Shown here piece by piece: positions 10,421 to 21,351 of a stretch of DNA of 64,000 nt. Location of the stretch: positions 2,046,001-2,110,000 of the forward strand of contig NZ_CP038155.1 of the NCBI RefSeq assembly GCF_013460135.1, given 5' to 3'. Below the pieces are notes generated by a model. That model was not told where the DNA came from. It ran no database searches and saw nothing but the letters and a program-made list of their open reading frames with translations. How positions within the stretch are numbered: the first letter of the stretch is position 1; the number at the start of each line of letters is the position of its first letter. Made by a program: the position numbers and the translations under genes. Source of the DNA: Arsenophonus endosymbiont of Aphis craccivora. GTDB lineage: Bacteria; Pseudomonadota; Gammaproteobacteria; Enterobacterales; Enterobacteriaceae.

Positions 10421-11380
10421 TCAATTTAATTTACTTTCATAATCTATATATTCGAATTGCGCTTTGGTCAATGTTAAATTAATGGCTTTAACAAAACTTT
10501 CAACCTGAGCAACAGTAGTTGCACTAGCAATCGGTGCGGTGATCCCATTAAAAGCCATTAACCATGCAAGGGCGACTTCGGCTAAGGTAGCTTGATGAGC
10601 ATCAGAAACTACCTGCAACGCCTTAAGAATTCTTTCACCTCTTTGATTAAGATATTTATTGATATCACTTTTTCTAAGACTATTATTTAAATCACGTTGA
10701 CGACGATATTTTCCGGTTAAAAAACCAGATGCCAAACTATAGTAAGTAACAACCCCAATATTTTCTTTGATACAGAGTTTCTTCAACTTATCATCAAAAG
10801 CGGCACGATCGTAAATATTATATTCTGGTTGTAATACCTGGTATCGCGGTAAATTCTGAATATTCGCCACATCTAACGCTGTTTTCAATTGCCCTGCATC
10901 CAACTTTGAAGCTCCTATAGCGCGAATTTTGCCTGTTGTTAAACGCTTATCAGAAGCGTTTAACGTCTCTTCATAAGGTGTATTGATGTCAGGCCAATGA
11001 GAAAAATAGAGATCAATGTAATCTGTTTGTAAACGCTGGAATGAATCTTCAACAGCGTTTATAATCCAGCGAGCAGAAAGCCCACGCTTACCAGGCGAAC
11101 CTAAATCTGCGCCCACTTTGGTAAAAATAATTAATTTATCTCTGGCAATGGAATGTTTAGTTAGCCAATTTCCAATGATAGTTTCAGATTCTCCTCCACG
11201 ATTACCTGCTGCCAAACTTGAATAAACATCTGGCGTATCAATTGCAACTAAACAGTTATCATAGAGAGCATCTAAGATGGTAAAACTCTCTTTTTCATTG
11301 ATAGTCCAACAAAATACGTTACCACCAAACACAAGTGGTGGGATAACAAATCCAGTTGAACCTAACCTACGCAATTGCAT
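10421..11380 (-). CDS. Aldo/keto reductase
   Basis: 319 residues, NADPH-dependent oxidoreductase of the aldo/keto reductase superfamily with a TIM-barrel fold. The catalytic tetrad is visible as D48 and Y53 (AIDTPDVYSS), K88 (IFTKVG) and H128 (YFSHWP). GASKLDAGQL and the late PIASATTVAQVESF are cofactor-site segments typical of the family. The ATG at 11380 has GAGG 5 nt upstream. It is transcribed in the same direction as the transporter gene upstream (144-bp gap), so co-transcription is possible. The physiological substrate cannot be told from sequence. The gene is intact. Confidence 0.9.
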   Translation of the reverse strand: MQLRRLGSTGFVIPPLVFGGNVFCWTINEKESFTILDALYDNCLVAIDTPDVYSSLAAGNRGGESETIIGNWLTKHSIARDKLIIFTKVGADLGSPGKRGLSARWIINAVEDSFQRLQTDYIDLYFSHWPDINTPYEETLNASDKRLTTGKIRAIGASKLDAGQLKTALDVANIQNLPRYQVLQPEYNIYDRAAFDDKLKKLCIKENIGVVTYYSLASGFLTGKYRRQRDLNNSLRKSDINKYLNQRGERILKALQVVSDAHQATLAEVALAWLMAFNGITAPIASATTVAQVESFVKAINLTLTKAQFEYIDYESKLN

Positions 11381-11524
11381 ATTTCCTCACTTGTTTTTAA
11401 ATAAAGCGAATGTAATAGCTAGAAGATTTTAGTGGTTCTTTTACAGTAAGATTGCATTTATTAAATGTTAAACCCTATTTAACTTACAGATATAGTACAG
11501 CAATTTAGATATGTTAATTATAAC

Positions 11525-12997
11525 TTACCAATAGCCCAATAACTTCCACCATAAACCACCAATGACTAACCAAATTAAAAGATTAACCACACTTAATATA
11601 AACCCCACTTTCCACCATTCAGCTAAGGTTGTATAACCAGAACCAAAAATAATCGGCGCAGTACCTGTAGCATAATGGGTTAACGACATCATTAATGATG
11701 AAGAGAAAGCCAGGATCAACCCAAGCAAAATAGGTGGCGCGCCCAATGCTAATCCAGCAGTAAAAAATGCTGCAAACATTGCCATAATATGGGCTGTGGT
11801 GCTGGCAAAAAAGTAATGGGAATAGACATATATTAAAACAAGTAACAACATGCCACCAATCCAGCCGATCCCCAGATGATCAATAGCGTTTCCAACTGTT
11901 TGAGAAAACCAATTAGTCAACCCAAGCTTACTTAGAAAAGATGCCATCATGACCAGTGCAGCAAACCAAGTAATTGTATCCCATGCCCCCTTGGTTTTCA
12001 AAATATCATCCCAAGCTAATACCCCGGTACAAAGTAAAACGGAAAGACCGATAAATGCCGCAGCGGTAGGGTTAATAGTAAAAGCGCTACCAAAAATAAT
12101 CGCAGGCACACCAGCCCACATCAGCAAAAGCATGGCAAATACCGCTAAAGTAATTTTTTCTGCTACTGAAATAGGCCCTAACTTGTGTAATTTTTGTTTC
12201 GCGAAATTTGGTGCATCTGGTGTTACTTTAATTTCAGGTGGATAAATCCAATAGATAATTAATGGCATAATCAATAACGAAATAATACCTGGTATAAAAG
12301 CGGCTATTGCCCACATTCCCCAACTTATCTCAAATGGAGGTGTGGTATTTTCCATAATCAAACTAACAATCAATGGATTAGGGGCAGTTGCCGTAATAAA
12401 CATCGCAGATGTAATTGGATTGATATTAAAATTAACCAATGAAAGATAACGGCCAATTTTGTGTGTGCTACCTGATTCGGGATCAGAGCCGAAACTCTTT
12501 GCAATTGAGCGCATTATAAGATGAATAATACCCCCCCCCCGCGCAGTATTACTTGGTGTAACTGGTGCTAATATTGTCTCTGCAATCGCCAATGAATAAG
12601 CGATGCCTAAGGTCTTTTTGCCAAATAAAGAAATAAAATAATAACCAATACGGGCACCTAAGCCGGTCTGATTTAGACTAACAGAAATCATTATTGAAAT
12701 ACCTATCAACCAAATAAGTTGATTTGAAAAACCGCTCAATGCATCATTAATGGCTTCCGTCGGATTATTAGGATTAGTTACCCCCGTAATAGCAATTAAT
12801 GCAATTGCGATAATGGAGATTGCACCTATTGGTAAGGCTTTACCTATGATAGCTATTATAGTCCCGATAAAAAGCGCAAATAATTGCCAAGCATTTACCT
12901 CAACACCGTCAGGAGTAGGAATAATAAACCAGATGATGAGAGTGATTGTAATAGCAATTATGGCTGGTAAAGGTTTGAATGGGGTCAATTTATCCAT
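11525..12997 (-). CDS. DASS-family (SLC13-type) di/tricarboxylate transporter
   Basis: 490 residues, highly hydrophobic with about 12 membrane segments. It belongs to the divalent anion:Na+ symporter family, which includes E. coli CitT and TtdT and plastid 2-oxoglutarate/malate translocators. Family signatures are APVTPSNTARGGGI in the first half and TATAPNPL after it, plus SSLMMSLTHYATGTAPI in the second repeat. The likely role is uptake or exchange of C4/C5 dicarboxylates such as malate, succinate or citrate across the inner membrane; the exact substrate is unknown. The ARGGGI codons contain a run of ten G on the coding strand, which is unusual in this AT-rich genome. In the given sequence the frame is open. 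Confidence 0.9.
   Translation of the reverse strand: MDKLTPFKPLPAIIAITITLIIWFIIPTPDGVEVNAWQLFALFIGTIIAIIGKALPIGAISIIAIALIAITGVTNPNNPTEAINDALSGFSNQLIWLIGISIMISVSLNQTGLGARIGYYFISLFGKKTLGIAYSLAIAETILAPVTPSNTARGGGIIHLIMRSIAKSFGSDPESGSTHKIGRYLSLVNFNINPITSAMFITATAPNPLIVSLIMENTTPPFEISWGMWAIAAFIPGIISLLIMPLIIYWIYPPEIKVTPDAPNFAKQKLHKLGPISVAEKITLAVFAMLLLMWAGVPAIIFGSAFTINPTAAAFIGLSVLLCTGVLAWDDILKTKGAWDTITWFAALVMMASFLSKLGLTNWFSQTVGNAIDHLGIGWIGGMLLLVLIYVYSHYFFASTTAHIMAMFAAFFTAGLALGAPPILLGLILAFSSSLMMSLTHYATGTAPIIFGSGYTTLAEWWKVGFILSVVNLLIWLVIGGLWWKLLGYW
12531..12540. repeat. C10 homopolymer inside the DASS transporter gene
   Basis: Ten consecutive C on the plus strand (G on the coding strand) encode the end of R and the GGG of the conserved NTARGGG motif. 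A one-base slip would frameshift the gene about a third of the way in. It is the longest G/C homopolymer I saw in the window. Confidence 0.95.
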
Positions 12998-13208
12998 ATT
13001 GTATTATCCAATTGGTGAAATATATCTACACAAAAAATAATTAATAACTTATAAATTAAAAAAATCACGCTAACAAATCATACAACTACTTATTATATAA
13101 ATTTATAGATTAGTAACTATATTTATTTTTATCAAGCTTAATAATAAATATTAATTTATAAGTTTATTAAAGTATCCAATTTATTCTTTTAATTTTCATC
13201 TCTTTATT
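12998..13208. other. Transporter upstream region
   Basis: Very AT-rich DNA between the transporter start and IS copy 4, presumably with the transporter promoter. The last 9 bases, CTCTTTATT, are the left half of the IS target duplication. Confidence 0.5.
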
Positions 13209-14194
13209 GGCTTTGTTGAATAAATCGAACTTTTAGGTGATTGGCGGATCTGATCGCTAAATTCGTTTCAACATCAGGTCCCCATGGCAAAGCAAAAGTT
13301 TAAAATTACCAACTGGCCCGCGTACAACAAGGCACTCAGACAACGCGGTTCCCTGACGGTCTGGCTTGATGAGTCGGCCATCGCTGGATGGACTGACAGT
13401 TCTTCGCCTGAAGGTCGTGGCCGGCCGCTTTACTACAGCGATATGGCTGTTACCACTGTCCTGATGATGAAGCGTGTGTTTAACCTGTCGCTCCGGGCAT
13501 TACAGGGCTTCGTTGATTCGATTTTTAAACTCATGTCTTAGCCGCTGTGCTGTCCGGACTACTCGCTGGTCAGCAGACGAGCAAAGAGCGTCAACATCAG
13601 CATAAAAACGCCAACGCGTGGTGAAATCTCGCATCTGGTCATCGACAGTACCGGTCTGAAGGTCTTTGGCGAAGGTGAATGGAAAGTCAGGCAGCATGGG
13701 GCTGACAGACGAAGAGTGTGGCGCAAGCTTCATCTGGCAGCAGACAGTGTGACTCATGAGATTATCTGTGCCGACTTATCGCTCAGCGGAACGACAGATG
13801 CGCAGTCACTGCCGGGCCTGATTAACCAAACCCACTGGAAAATCAGGCCCCTTATCCCGCCGCGAAGCGGAGCGAAATACTGGCCGGACAAGTACCATGA
13901 ACGTAACCATGCGGTGGCGAATCAGCGTCTGAGCAGGAGTAATGATATGTGGAAAAAGAAAGTGGGTTATCACCGGCGTTCAGTGGCAGAAACAGCGATG
14001 TTCCGCATAAAAACTTTGCTGGGTGGCCATCTGAGCCTGCGTGACTATGAGGCTCAGGTAGGTGAAGCAATGGCGATGGTCAAAGCGCTGAACCGTATGA
14101 CGTTGTTGGGTATGACACACAGCGTCAGGATCGGATAACAGGTGTAGCAGAGGGAGCCATCCTGTCGGCTAATTCTGATTTATTCAACAAAGCC
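13209..14194 (+). mobile_element. IS5-family insertion sequence, copy 4 (internal deletion)
   Basis: 986 bp with both inverted repeats. A perfect 9-bp target duplication CTCTTTATT flanks it (13200-13208 and 14195-14203), so this is a simple insertion. Compared with copy 1 it lacks 69 bp between two AAAATCAGG direct repeats. Confidence 0.96.
13284..14138 (+). pseudogene. IS5/IS903-type transposase, nonsense plus in-frame deletion
   Basis: In-frame TAG at 13539-13541 replaces the Leu codon after KLMS. The 69-bp deletion removes 23 codons, including the catalytic D193 of the SADGAYD segment. The copy is therefore doubly dead but retains ends that could be moved in trans. Confidence 0.93.
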
Positions 14195-14203
14195 CTCTTT
14201 ATT

Positions 14204-14563
14204 GTAAGAATAAGTTATTTTCATATGTTAAAACTGTGATTTGTATTACAAAAATCACAATTAATTTTATTCATTAATTCACTAAGATAAACTATTTCTA
14301 GTTCTTTTAGTCTTAGTGATTTTCATAATATAGCAAATTAATCATAATTATTTATGGTTAATTTTATCAAATAACAAATAAGTTTATTTGTTTTATTAAA
14401 AAACAATAGATTTATTTGAAAATCAGAATTACTTTATAAAAAATAATATATTTTATATTACAATATAATGTGTAAATCTATTTATTTTTGAATAGATATA
14501 AAATTAAAGTCAAAAAAAGCAGCAAATCAATATGTCCATTTGTGCTAACCCAAAGACAAGAAA
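14204..14563. other. AT-rich intergenic region, no gene recognised
   Basis: About 360 bp of very AT-rich sequence between the IS target duplication and the gnd terminator. A 76-codon frame (14488-14718) overlaps the terminator and gnd and has no family resemblance, so I do not accept it. Confidence 0.5.
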
Positions 14564-14595
14564 GATGGTCTTTATCGTTAATGATAAAGACCATC
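14564..14595 (-). terminator. Hairpin terminator downstream of gnd
   Basis: Perfect 13-bp stem GATGGTCTTTATC/GATAAAGACCATC (14564-14576 and 14583-14595) with a 6-nt loop, 30 bp past the gnd stop. The T-tract on the minus strand is short (TTTCTT). Confidence 0.75.
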
Positions 14596-14625
14596 CAATA
14601 TGATTTTATATCAGTTCAGCTAGAC

Positions 14626-16038
14626 CTATTTCTCTATCCATTCAGTATGAAAGATACCCTCTTTATCAATCCGCTTATAAGTATGAGCGCCAAAATAATC
14701 ACGTTGTGCCTGAATTAAATTTGCCGGTAAAAAAGCAGAGCGATAACTATCATAATAAGAAATTGCTGCTGTAAGCGTAGGTAATGGAATACCATTTTGT
14801 ATACCAAAACAGACAATATCCCGTAATGATTGCTGATATTCATCAATAATATTCTTAAAATAAGGCTCTAACATTAAGTTTGCTAAAGATGGGTTTTGGC
14901 TATAGGCATCGGTAATTTTTTGCAAAAATTGCGCCCGAATAATACAACCAGCGCGGAAAATCCTGGCAATTTCACCATAATTTAGCTGCCATTGATATTC
15001 ATCCGATGCTGCTGTTAATTGCTGAAAACCCTGTGCATAGGAAACAATTTTACCTAAATAAAGTGCCCGACGAACTTTTTCAATAAATTCCTGCTTATCA
15101 CCTTTAAATGAATTAACAGCCGGTCCAGTCAGGATTTTTGCTGCTGCCACCCGCTGCTCTTTTAAAAAAGAGAGATAACGCGCAAATACTGATTCAGTAA
15201 TAAGCGTAACAGGTACTCCCAAGTCTAAAGCACTTTGACTGGTCCATTTTCCAGTGCCTTTATTAGCGGCTTCATCCAATATGACATCAATCAAATAATT
15301 ACCAGTCTGGTCTTCTTTTTTACGAAAAATATCGGCCGTAATTTCGATTAGATAACTACTTAATTCCCCTTTATTCCATTCAGTAAAAATATCAGCTAAT
15401 TCTTCATTATTTAATTTTAATGCGTTTTTAAGTATTGAATATACTTCAGCAATCAGCTGCATATCACCATACTCGATGCCATTGTGCACCATTTTTACAT
15501 AATGACCTGCACCATCGGGACCAATATAGCTGACACAGGGCTCACCATCGGCCTTAGCTGCAATTTGTTGCAAGATAGGCGCCACTAAATCATAAGCCTG
15601 TTTCTGTCCACCAGGCATGATAGAAGGCCCTTTTAATGCACCTTCTTCACCACCAGAAACGCCGGTTCCAATAAAGTTAAAACCTTGTGCTGAAAGTTCT
15701 TGATTACGTCGAATAGTATCCTGAAAATAAGTATTACCACCATCGATTAGGATATCACCTTTATCCAGATAGGGTGTTAAGGAAGCTATGGTTTTATCTG
15801 TCGCCTCACCCGCTTTTACCATTAATAAAATACGACGTGGTTTTTCTAATGAATCAACAAATTCTTCAATTGTATGATAGGGGATTAATTTTTTACCTGG
15901 ATTTTCTGCGATCACTTCATCGGTTTTTTCTTTAGAACGATTAAAAATCGAAACAGAGTAACCTCGGCTTTCAATATTGAGCGCTAAATTACGTCCCATA
16001 ACAGCCATACCAACTACACCAATTTGTTGTTTTGACAT
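14626..16038 (-). CDS. gnd: 6-phosphogluconate dehydrogenase, decarboxylating
   Basis: 470 residues against 468 in E. coli. It converts 6-phosphogluconate to ribulose 5-phosphate, giving NADPH and CO2 in the oxidative pentose phosphate pathway. The N-terminal Rossmann motif is [17 protein letters not shown], followed by the substrate-site segments [18 protein letters not shown] and [16 protein letters not shown], and a C-terminal helical dimer domain. AGGAG lies 6 nt before the ATG. The partner enzyme pgl is also intact in this window (61688-62680). In E. coli gnd lies in the same chromosomal area as the downstream yegH-asmA-dcd group, so gene order is conserved apart from loss of the polysaccharide cluster. 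Confidence 0.98.
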   Translation of the reverse strand: MSKQQIGVVGMAVMGRNLALNIESRGYSVSIFNRSKEKTDEVIAENPGKKLIPYHTIEEFVDSLEKPRRILLMVKAGEATDKTIASLTPYLDKGDILIDGGNTYFQDTIRRNQELSAQGFNFIGTGVSGGEEGALKGPSIMPGGQKQAYDLVAPILQQIAAKADGEPCVSYIGPDGAGHYVKMVHNGIEYGDMQLIAEVYSILKNALKLNNEELADIFTEWNKGELSSYLIEITADIFRKKEDQTGNYLIDVILDEAANKGTGKWTSQSALDLGVPVTLITESVFARYLSFLKEQRVAAAKILTGPAVNSFKGDKQEFIEKVRRALYLGKIVSYAQGFQQLTAASDEYQWQLNYGEIARIFRAGCIIRAQFLQKITDAYSQNPSLANLMLEPYFKNIIDEYQQSLRDIVCFGIQNGIPLPTLTAAISYYDSYRSAFLPANLIQAQRDYFGAHTYKRIDKEGIFHTEWIEK

Positions 16039-16271
16039 GAAAAACTCCTGTCTGACAATTCATTACCCACAATTAACGAGCAAATATATTTTTACGTATT
16101 GATATATTAACTTACTCTATAGTTTGGTGATAGTGATTTCATGCCTTCAAGGACACGATATTTCGGCTAAAAACGATTAAAAAAACGTTATTATATTGAA
16201 ATTTTTGTTCAAAGTGCCCATTATTCTCAAGGTCGGCATAAGCCGTCATATTAGAAGGTAAAATAAATTTT

Positions 16272-17861
16272 ATGGAATGGATCGCTGATCCTACGATGTG
16301 GGCGGGGCTTATTACTCTTATCGTACTCGAAATCGTGCTTGGCATTGATAATTTAGTCTTTATCGCTATCTTAGCTGATAAATTACCGGCTAAATTACGT
16401 AATAAAGCAAGAATAACTGGTTTAACCTGCGCACTCTTTATGCGCATCATCTTATTGTTTAGTCTCACTTTACTCGTTTCACTAACCAACCCTATCATTA
16501 ATATTGGGGGTCACCCATTTAGTGCGCGGGATATTCTGATGCTTGGTGGCGGGCTGTTTCTGCTTTTTAAAGCCACTATGGAGCTTAATGAACGATTAGA
16601 AGGTAAAGATGAACGATCTGGCAAGCAACGAAAAACGGCTAAATTTTGGGCTGTTGTCGCGCAAGTTATTGTATTAGATGCTATTTTTTCACTTGATTCA
16701 GTAATCACTGCGGTAGGTATGGTTGAACATATTGGCATTATGATTGCCGCAGTCACTATTGCTATGATCTTAATGATTATCGCTAGTAGACCATTAACCC
16801 TGTTCGTTAATACCCATCCAACGATTGTTATTCTCTGTCTCAGTTTCTTACTGATGATCGGTTTTAGTTTAGTTGCTGAAGGATTTGGTTATTTGATACC
16901 GAAAGGCTACTTATACGCTGCTATTGGTTTCTCTATTATGATCGAATCACTTAACCAATTTGCATTATTTAATCGACGCCGTTTTTTAAAAGGCACCAAA
17001 TCACTGCGGGAAAGAACCGCTGAAGCAGTATTGCGGGTTTTAGATGGTCAACATGAACGCGCTGAATTAGATCATCGCACCTCTGATTTAATCGCTGATA
17101 ATAATGGTATTTTTGATCCACAAGAACGACAAATGATTGTTCGTTTATTAGGATTCGCTCAACGTAATGTTAGTAGTATTATGACTTCGCGCCATGACGT
17201 TGAATACATTGATATCAACAAGCCTGCGGATAAGCTACTTTCATTGCTAGAAAAAACACCACATACCCGTCTTGTTGTTACAGATGAATCGATAAGCGAT
17301 GAACCAGTCGGGGTTATACACGTTATCGACATATTAAATCAACAATTAAAAAAGCAAAAACTTAACCTATATGCCTTAATTACCCAGCCACTAATTTTCC
17401 CTGAAGGCTTATCACTACTTCAGGCATTAGAGCAGTTTCGTAAAGCTCATACCCATTTTGCCTTTATTGTTGATGAATTTGGCTCTGTCGAGGGAATTGT
17501 TACGCTGACGGATATTATGGAAACTATTGCCGGTAATATGCCAATCAGCGAAGCAGAGGTGGATTCTCGTCATGATATTCAACAATTAGAGGATAGCCGT
17601 TGGGTTGCTAATGGCTTTATGCCTTTAGAGGATCTGATCCTGTATGTGCCAATGACGCTTGATGAAAAACGTGAATATGAGACGATTGCCGGATTATTAA
17701 TGGAGCATCTACAACGAATGCCTGTGGTAGGTGAACGTACCAAAATTGAAAATTGGATTTTTGAACCGTTGGAAGTCACCAGCCACCGCCTTAAAAAAGT
17801 GTTGATTACTCCCCTGCAACTGGCTAAAAATGATGTTAAACAGAATATTACCTTAACATAA
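16272..17861 (+). CDS. yegH: TerC-family inner-membrane protein with CBS and CorC domains
   Basis: 529 residues; E. coli YegH has 527. The N-terminal 240 residues form a TerC-type membrane domain with acidic residues in transmembrane helices ([14 protein letters not shown] and [15 protein letters not shown]). Then come a pair of CBS domains (about 295-420, including [20 protein letters not shown]) and a C-terminal CorC/HlyC transporter-associated domain. TerC proteins are linked to metal-ion efflux or metalation of secreted proteins; the precise role of YegH is not established. The position next to asmA is as in E. coli, which is why I choose yegH over the paralogue yoaE. AGAAGG lies upstream of the ATG with long spacing. 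Confidence 0.9.
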   Translation: MEWIADPTMWAGLITLIVLEIVLGIDNLVFIAILADKLPAKLRNKARITGLTCALFMRIILLFSLTLLVSLTNPIINIGGHPFSARDILMLGGGLFLLFKATMELNERLEGKDERSGKQRKTAKFWAVVAQVIVLDAIFSLDSVITAVGMVEHIGIMIAAVTIAMILMIIASRPLTLFVNTHPTIVILCLSFLLMIGFSLVAEGFGYLIPKGYLYAAIGFSIMIESLNQFALFNRRRFLKGTKSLRERTAEAVLRVLDGQHERAELDHRTSDLIADNNGIFDPQERQMIVRLLGFAQRNVSSIMTSRHDVEYIDINKPADKLLSLLEKTPHTRLVVTDESISDEPVGVIHVIDILNQQLKKQKLNLYALITQPLIFPEGLSLLQALEQFRKAHTHFAFIVDEFGSVEGIVTLTDIMETIAGNMPISEAEVDSRHDIQQLEDSRWVANGFMPLEDLILYVPMTLDEKREYETIAGLLMEHLQRMPVVGERTKIENWIFEPLEVTSHRLKKVLITPLQLAKNDVKQNITLT

Positions 17862-17865
17862 AACA

Positions 17866-17889
17866 TAACGCGCTAATCATGGCGCGTTA
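17866..17889. terminator. Hairpin between convergent yegH and asmA
   Basis: Stem TAACGCGC/GCGCGTTA (17866-17873 and 17882-17889) with an 8-nt loop in the 52-bp gap between the two stops. No long T-run follows on either strand, so termination strength is uncertain. Confidence 0.6.
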
Positions 17890-17913
17890 CATTTGTTGAA
17901 TATTAAGCTAAAA

Positions 17914-19737
17914 CTAATTTTTCGATTTAACTTCTTTTTCTAACCAACTATCTAGTGCTTTTTTAGCTTGCGATTGAAACTCATCACGCAGCAATTTTTC
18001 AATATTCAATTGATATTGTAAATTTTTCCACTTACCATAAATACGCAGAGGAATGGCCAATTGATTAATTTTATTAATAAAATTATCATTTTCATGCCAG
18101 CCTTCATTGATATTAACCAGCAATTTGACGTCTGCTGATTTCCCGGCTAAATTTAGCCAACCGTTGCCCTCGATACTCATAGCGTCTGAAGAAGCAACCA
18201 GATTTGAGAACGATAGCATGCCTTTATTAAGTTTTGTATCAACGGTTAAATTTTCAATTTGGGTATTATCGTCAAGATTTTGCGGGGTATCAATTTTATC
18301 AGTAAGGCGTGAAAAGGCGTGTTGGATTAGTGAAGCTATATTTAATCCTGTTAACTGTGCCTTGGATAACATTACATTAGCGTTACCGGACCAAAAATTT
18401 AGCAGCGCAAATTTATCGTATCCAGGCCCTGATAAATTTGCTGCTAACATCAATAAACCATCTAGTTTGGTCGGCATGTCAAAGGATTGCAGCAAAGGAG
18501 CCAACCTAACATGATTAAATTTGGGCTTAGCCGTGACAATAACCGGACTATTTTGATAATTTAAACTAATAGGTAATTCAAAATTTCCACCTAATAATCC
18601 ACCTTCTAGCTGACTAACATTTAATAACGCTTTTTTATTGGTTATCTTAGACTTAAAGCTATCAACAACTAAACCTCGATATATAAGTTTATCGGCAGAG
18701 ATTGTTGCTTGAAATGGGAATTGCTTTAAATAACTTAAATCATAACTATCGGTTTCAATCGTCGCAATAACAGGCTTAGGACTTACTTGAGGCGTTATCT
18801 TTGTCTCTGTTAAAGGTTGTAATAAAGATTGCCAACCTAAAATTTTATCTAGATCCAGTTTTGTGGAAGTAATATTTAATTGATAATCTGGTGATTTACC
18901 TAAATGAGCAACTAAATTTCCAGTTAAATTACTATCATTGACGTCAATAGCTAAATTAGACAGGGTTAATATTGGTTGCTGATCATGCAAATAATCAAAC
19001 AATAAAGTTGCATTGCCGCTAATGCCATCTGTTGGTAAATTAATACCACTAATTTTATATTCTAATTGATTAATTTCCCCAGAAATCTGATGCGGATAAT
19101 CTGCAATATTTAACTTACTTTTTAAAGAAAAAGTGAGATCTTGCTGATCCTTACTCACATTGCTACTAAAAGTAACGCTAATGAAATGATCATCTTCCCT
19201 GCTGATCGACAACATAATATTACGCATATTTAGCTGGGTATCATTATCCAACTGCCAAATTAACAAACTATCAGTTAGTTTTATTTTATTAATCTCAAAT
19301 AGCCATTTGCTATCATTATTATTTTTCCTACTAATACGGTTAAGACCTTCTGGAGCAATCGGGGCATCTGGATTTGATTTTGCTTCACTATCTGGAGTAG
19401 CGCGCAAAACTGCATTACTGATTACAATCTGTTCAACAGACAGTTGGTGGGAAATTAACGGCCATAAGGAGACATCAAGTCGCATGTTATCTGCACTAAT
19501 GGCCCGCTTAGTCGCGCCCGGCGCGGTGAGTGAAATCGGCCCAGTAATAATACTTAGCCTAGGCCATACATGCCAACGCATTTCGCCTTGAAAAACTAAA
19601 TGATAGCCGCTTTTTTGTTCAACTTTATCAATTAAATAGTGACGAAAATCATTGGGATTAACGAGCAACACTAGCGCCGTTAAGCCTGCTAAAATAACCA
19701 CCATCAAAATAGCTAATGTGGTCAAAAATAGTTTCAT
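17914..19737 (-). CDS. asmA: AsmA family outer-membrane assembly protein
   Basis: 607 residues from the ATG at 19737, which has GGAG 6 nt upstream. A TTG further up would add five residues and misalign with the E. coli start. One N-terminal membrane anchor (MKLFLTTLAILMVVILAGL) is followed by a long periplasmic beta-rich AsmA/TamB-type domain. The LVNPNDFRHYLIDKVEQKSG segment matches E. coli AsmA (617 residues). The protein affects outer-membrane assembly and lipopolysaccharide or phospholipid balance. It is convergent with yegH and co-oriented with dcd and udk, as in E. coli. The gene is intact. Confidence 0.95.
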   Translation of the reverse strand: MKLFLTTLAILMVVILAGLTALVLLVNPNDFRHYLIDKVEQKSGYHLVFQGEMRWHVWPRLSIITGPISLTAPGATKRAISADNMRLDVSLWPLISHQLSVEQIVISNAVLRATPDSEAKSNPDAPIAPEGLNRISRKNNNDSKWLFEINKIKLTDSLLIWQLDNDTQLNMRNIMLSISREDDHFISVTFSSNVSKDQQDLTFSLKSKLNIADYPHQISGEINQLEYKISGINLPTDGISGNATLLFDYLHDQQPILTLSNLAIDVNDSNLTGNLVAHLGKSPDYQLNITSTKLDLDKILGWQSLLQPLTETKITPQVSPKPVIATIETDSYDLSYLKQFPFQATISADKLIYRGLVVDSFKSKITNKKALLNVSQLEGGLLGGNFELPISLNYQNSPVIVTAKPKFNHVRLAPLLQSFDMPTKLDGLLMLAANLSGPGYDKFALLNFWSGNANVMLSKAQLTGLNIASLIQHAFSRLTDKIDTPQNLDDNTQIENLTVDTKLNKGMLSFSNLVASSDAMSIEGNGWLNLAGKSADVKLLVNINEGWHENDNFINKINQLAIPLRIYGKWKNLQYQLNIEKLLRDEFQSQAKKALDSWLEKEVKSKN

Positions 19738-19877
19738 CACTGTCTCCATCAATGGTATTCAAACAAACAATTAATGACTTCATCTTTAGATAGCTTATTT
19801 TCCGTGACCTGAGAAAATAAAATTATTTTGGTTATAGCATGATTTCAGCTAAATACCGAATTAATTAACTTAAAATA

Positions 19878-20480
19878 TCACAATTTATGATTACTTTTAT
19901 CATCTTCACTAATTCTACTCCCTACCGCACCTTGTTGATTTTTATATTTTGCATCCTGACGGCGATTATAGGGGCGCTCAGCTGAACCGGATAAAACTTC
20001 AAAACTTAATGCGCCAATAACCATACCCGGCCGTAGTGCCAATGGCAGTTTACCTGAATTATAAAACTCTAGCACAATCTGACCGCACCAACCGGGATCA
20101 ATACGGTGCGCAGTAACATGCACCATCAATCCCAAGCGAGCAAGAGAAGAACGGCCATCAAGCCAACCAACAGCATGATCAGGCAAAGTGACTGATTCTA
20201 AAGTGACCGCCAATGCTAATTCACCTGGATGCAAAAAAAACGCATCATCATGGCTTAAGGTAATTTCATCACTCATCACCCGATCTAATGCAGCATTAAC
20301 TTCATTTTTGGGCCCACTAAGATCAATATACGGTGCAGTATAGCCCTGAAATATTCGAAATTTATTGCCTAAACAAACATCAACGGTTACCCCATTGATC
20401 CGTTCGATTGATGGGCGTGGTTCAATAACCAATGTCTTTTCATCTAGCCATTTAACTATATCACGGTCACAAAGTCGCAT
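19878..20480 (-). CDS. dcd: dCTP deaminase
   Basis: 200 residues against 193 in E. coli. It deaminates dCTP to dUTP, the main route to dUMP and hence dTTP in enterics. The family core [20 protein letters not shown] is present, followed by [16 protein letters not shown], the trimer and active-site region including the Arg/Glu used in catalysis. AGGAG lies 9 nt before the ATG. It lies 43 bp downstream of the broken udk and probably in the same transcript. The C-terminal tail is slightly longer than in E. coli. The frame is intact. Confidence 0.97.
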   Translation of the reverse strand: MRLCDRDIVKWLDEKTLVIEPRPSIERINGVTVDVCLGNKFRIFQGYTAPYIDLSGPKNEVNAALDRVMSDEITLSHDDAFFLHPGELALAVTLESVTLPDHAVGWLDGRSSLARLGLMVHVTAHRIDPGWCGQIVLEFYNSGKLPLALRPGMVIGALSFEVLSGSAERPYNRRQDAKYKNQQGAVGSRISEDDKSNHKL

Positions 20481-20523
20481 TTTTCCATCTCCTTGCGAGA
20501 ATGCCTAATCTATTTATAGATAA

Positions 20524-21164
20524 TTATTGGCAGAACTCCCCTATTTTAGCTTTTAGAATATCAATCGCCACTAGATTTTTTCCGCCACGAGAAACAATAA
20601 TATCTGCATATTGTTTCGATGGCTCAATAAATTGAAGAAACATTGGACGAACAGTTTTAGTATATTGTTCAATAACAGAATCTAATGTTCTTCCTCGTTC
20701 ATTGACATCCAGTTTAATTCTTCTTACTAAGCAAAGATCCAGTGGCGTATCAACATAAATGGCAAAATCCATATTATTACGTAAGCGCTTATCGGTTAAT
20801 AATAAAATACCTTCAATAATAATCACTTTTTTAGGCTGAAAAAAATGGTCTCTCGCTTACGTGTATGCTGAGTATAATCATATTATGGCAGATCAATGTC
20901 TTTTCCTGCCTTCAACAATTGAAGATGATGAAAAAGCAAATCATGATCCATGGAGTTGGGATGGTCGTAATTTACTTTCACTCGTTCTTCCATCGGCATG
21001 TCATATTGATCTCGATAGTAACAATCCTCAGTAATCACACCAATATTGTGGTCACCCACTTGAGTACGTAATTCATGATAAAGCGTTTTCGCAATAAGAC
21101 TTTTACCCGATGCTGAAGCACATGATATACCGACAATAGCGCACTTATGTGCTGGATCAGCCAT
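20524..21164 (-). pseudogene. udk: Uridine kinase, broken
   Basis: Uridine/cytidine kinase of nucleoside salvage, normally 213 residues. The first 93 codons carry the Walker A region [17 protein letters not shown] and [24 protein letters not shown]. Then an in-frame TAA follows DIDLP at about 20883, and a one-base deletion in a T-run near 20847-20853 shifts the frame. The rest ([17 protein letters not shown] through [19 protein letters not shown]) continues in another frame to 20524. Both lesions are needed to explain the pattern, so this is a true pseudogene unless two sequence errors coincide. Confidence 0.93.
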
Positions 21165-21351
21165 TTTAAATAAACTGAGTTTAAATAATAGAAATTAATA
21201 TAATTAAATATTATGAGCGCCGGAATTATAAGGGGTTATTGTAGTATCTGCCAGCATTTAAAATTAGGTCTGGCTAATTTTCATAACAAGACCTAATAAT
21301 AATTATCACTACATATTTATTTTCAATCAATAAGCTATGGAGTTAATCAGT

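Noticed and set aside
14488-14718. 76-codon frame overlapping the gnd terminator and gnd 3' end
   Set aside because: It crosses a clear terminator hairpin and overlaps gnd out of frame; low-complexity product.
18107-18514. 135-codon frame opposite asmA
   Set aside because: Antisense shadow of asmA without any family resemblance.
20865-21071. 68-codon plus-strand frame
   Set aside because: Antisense to the udk remnant, which explains the sequence.
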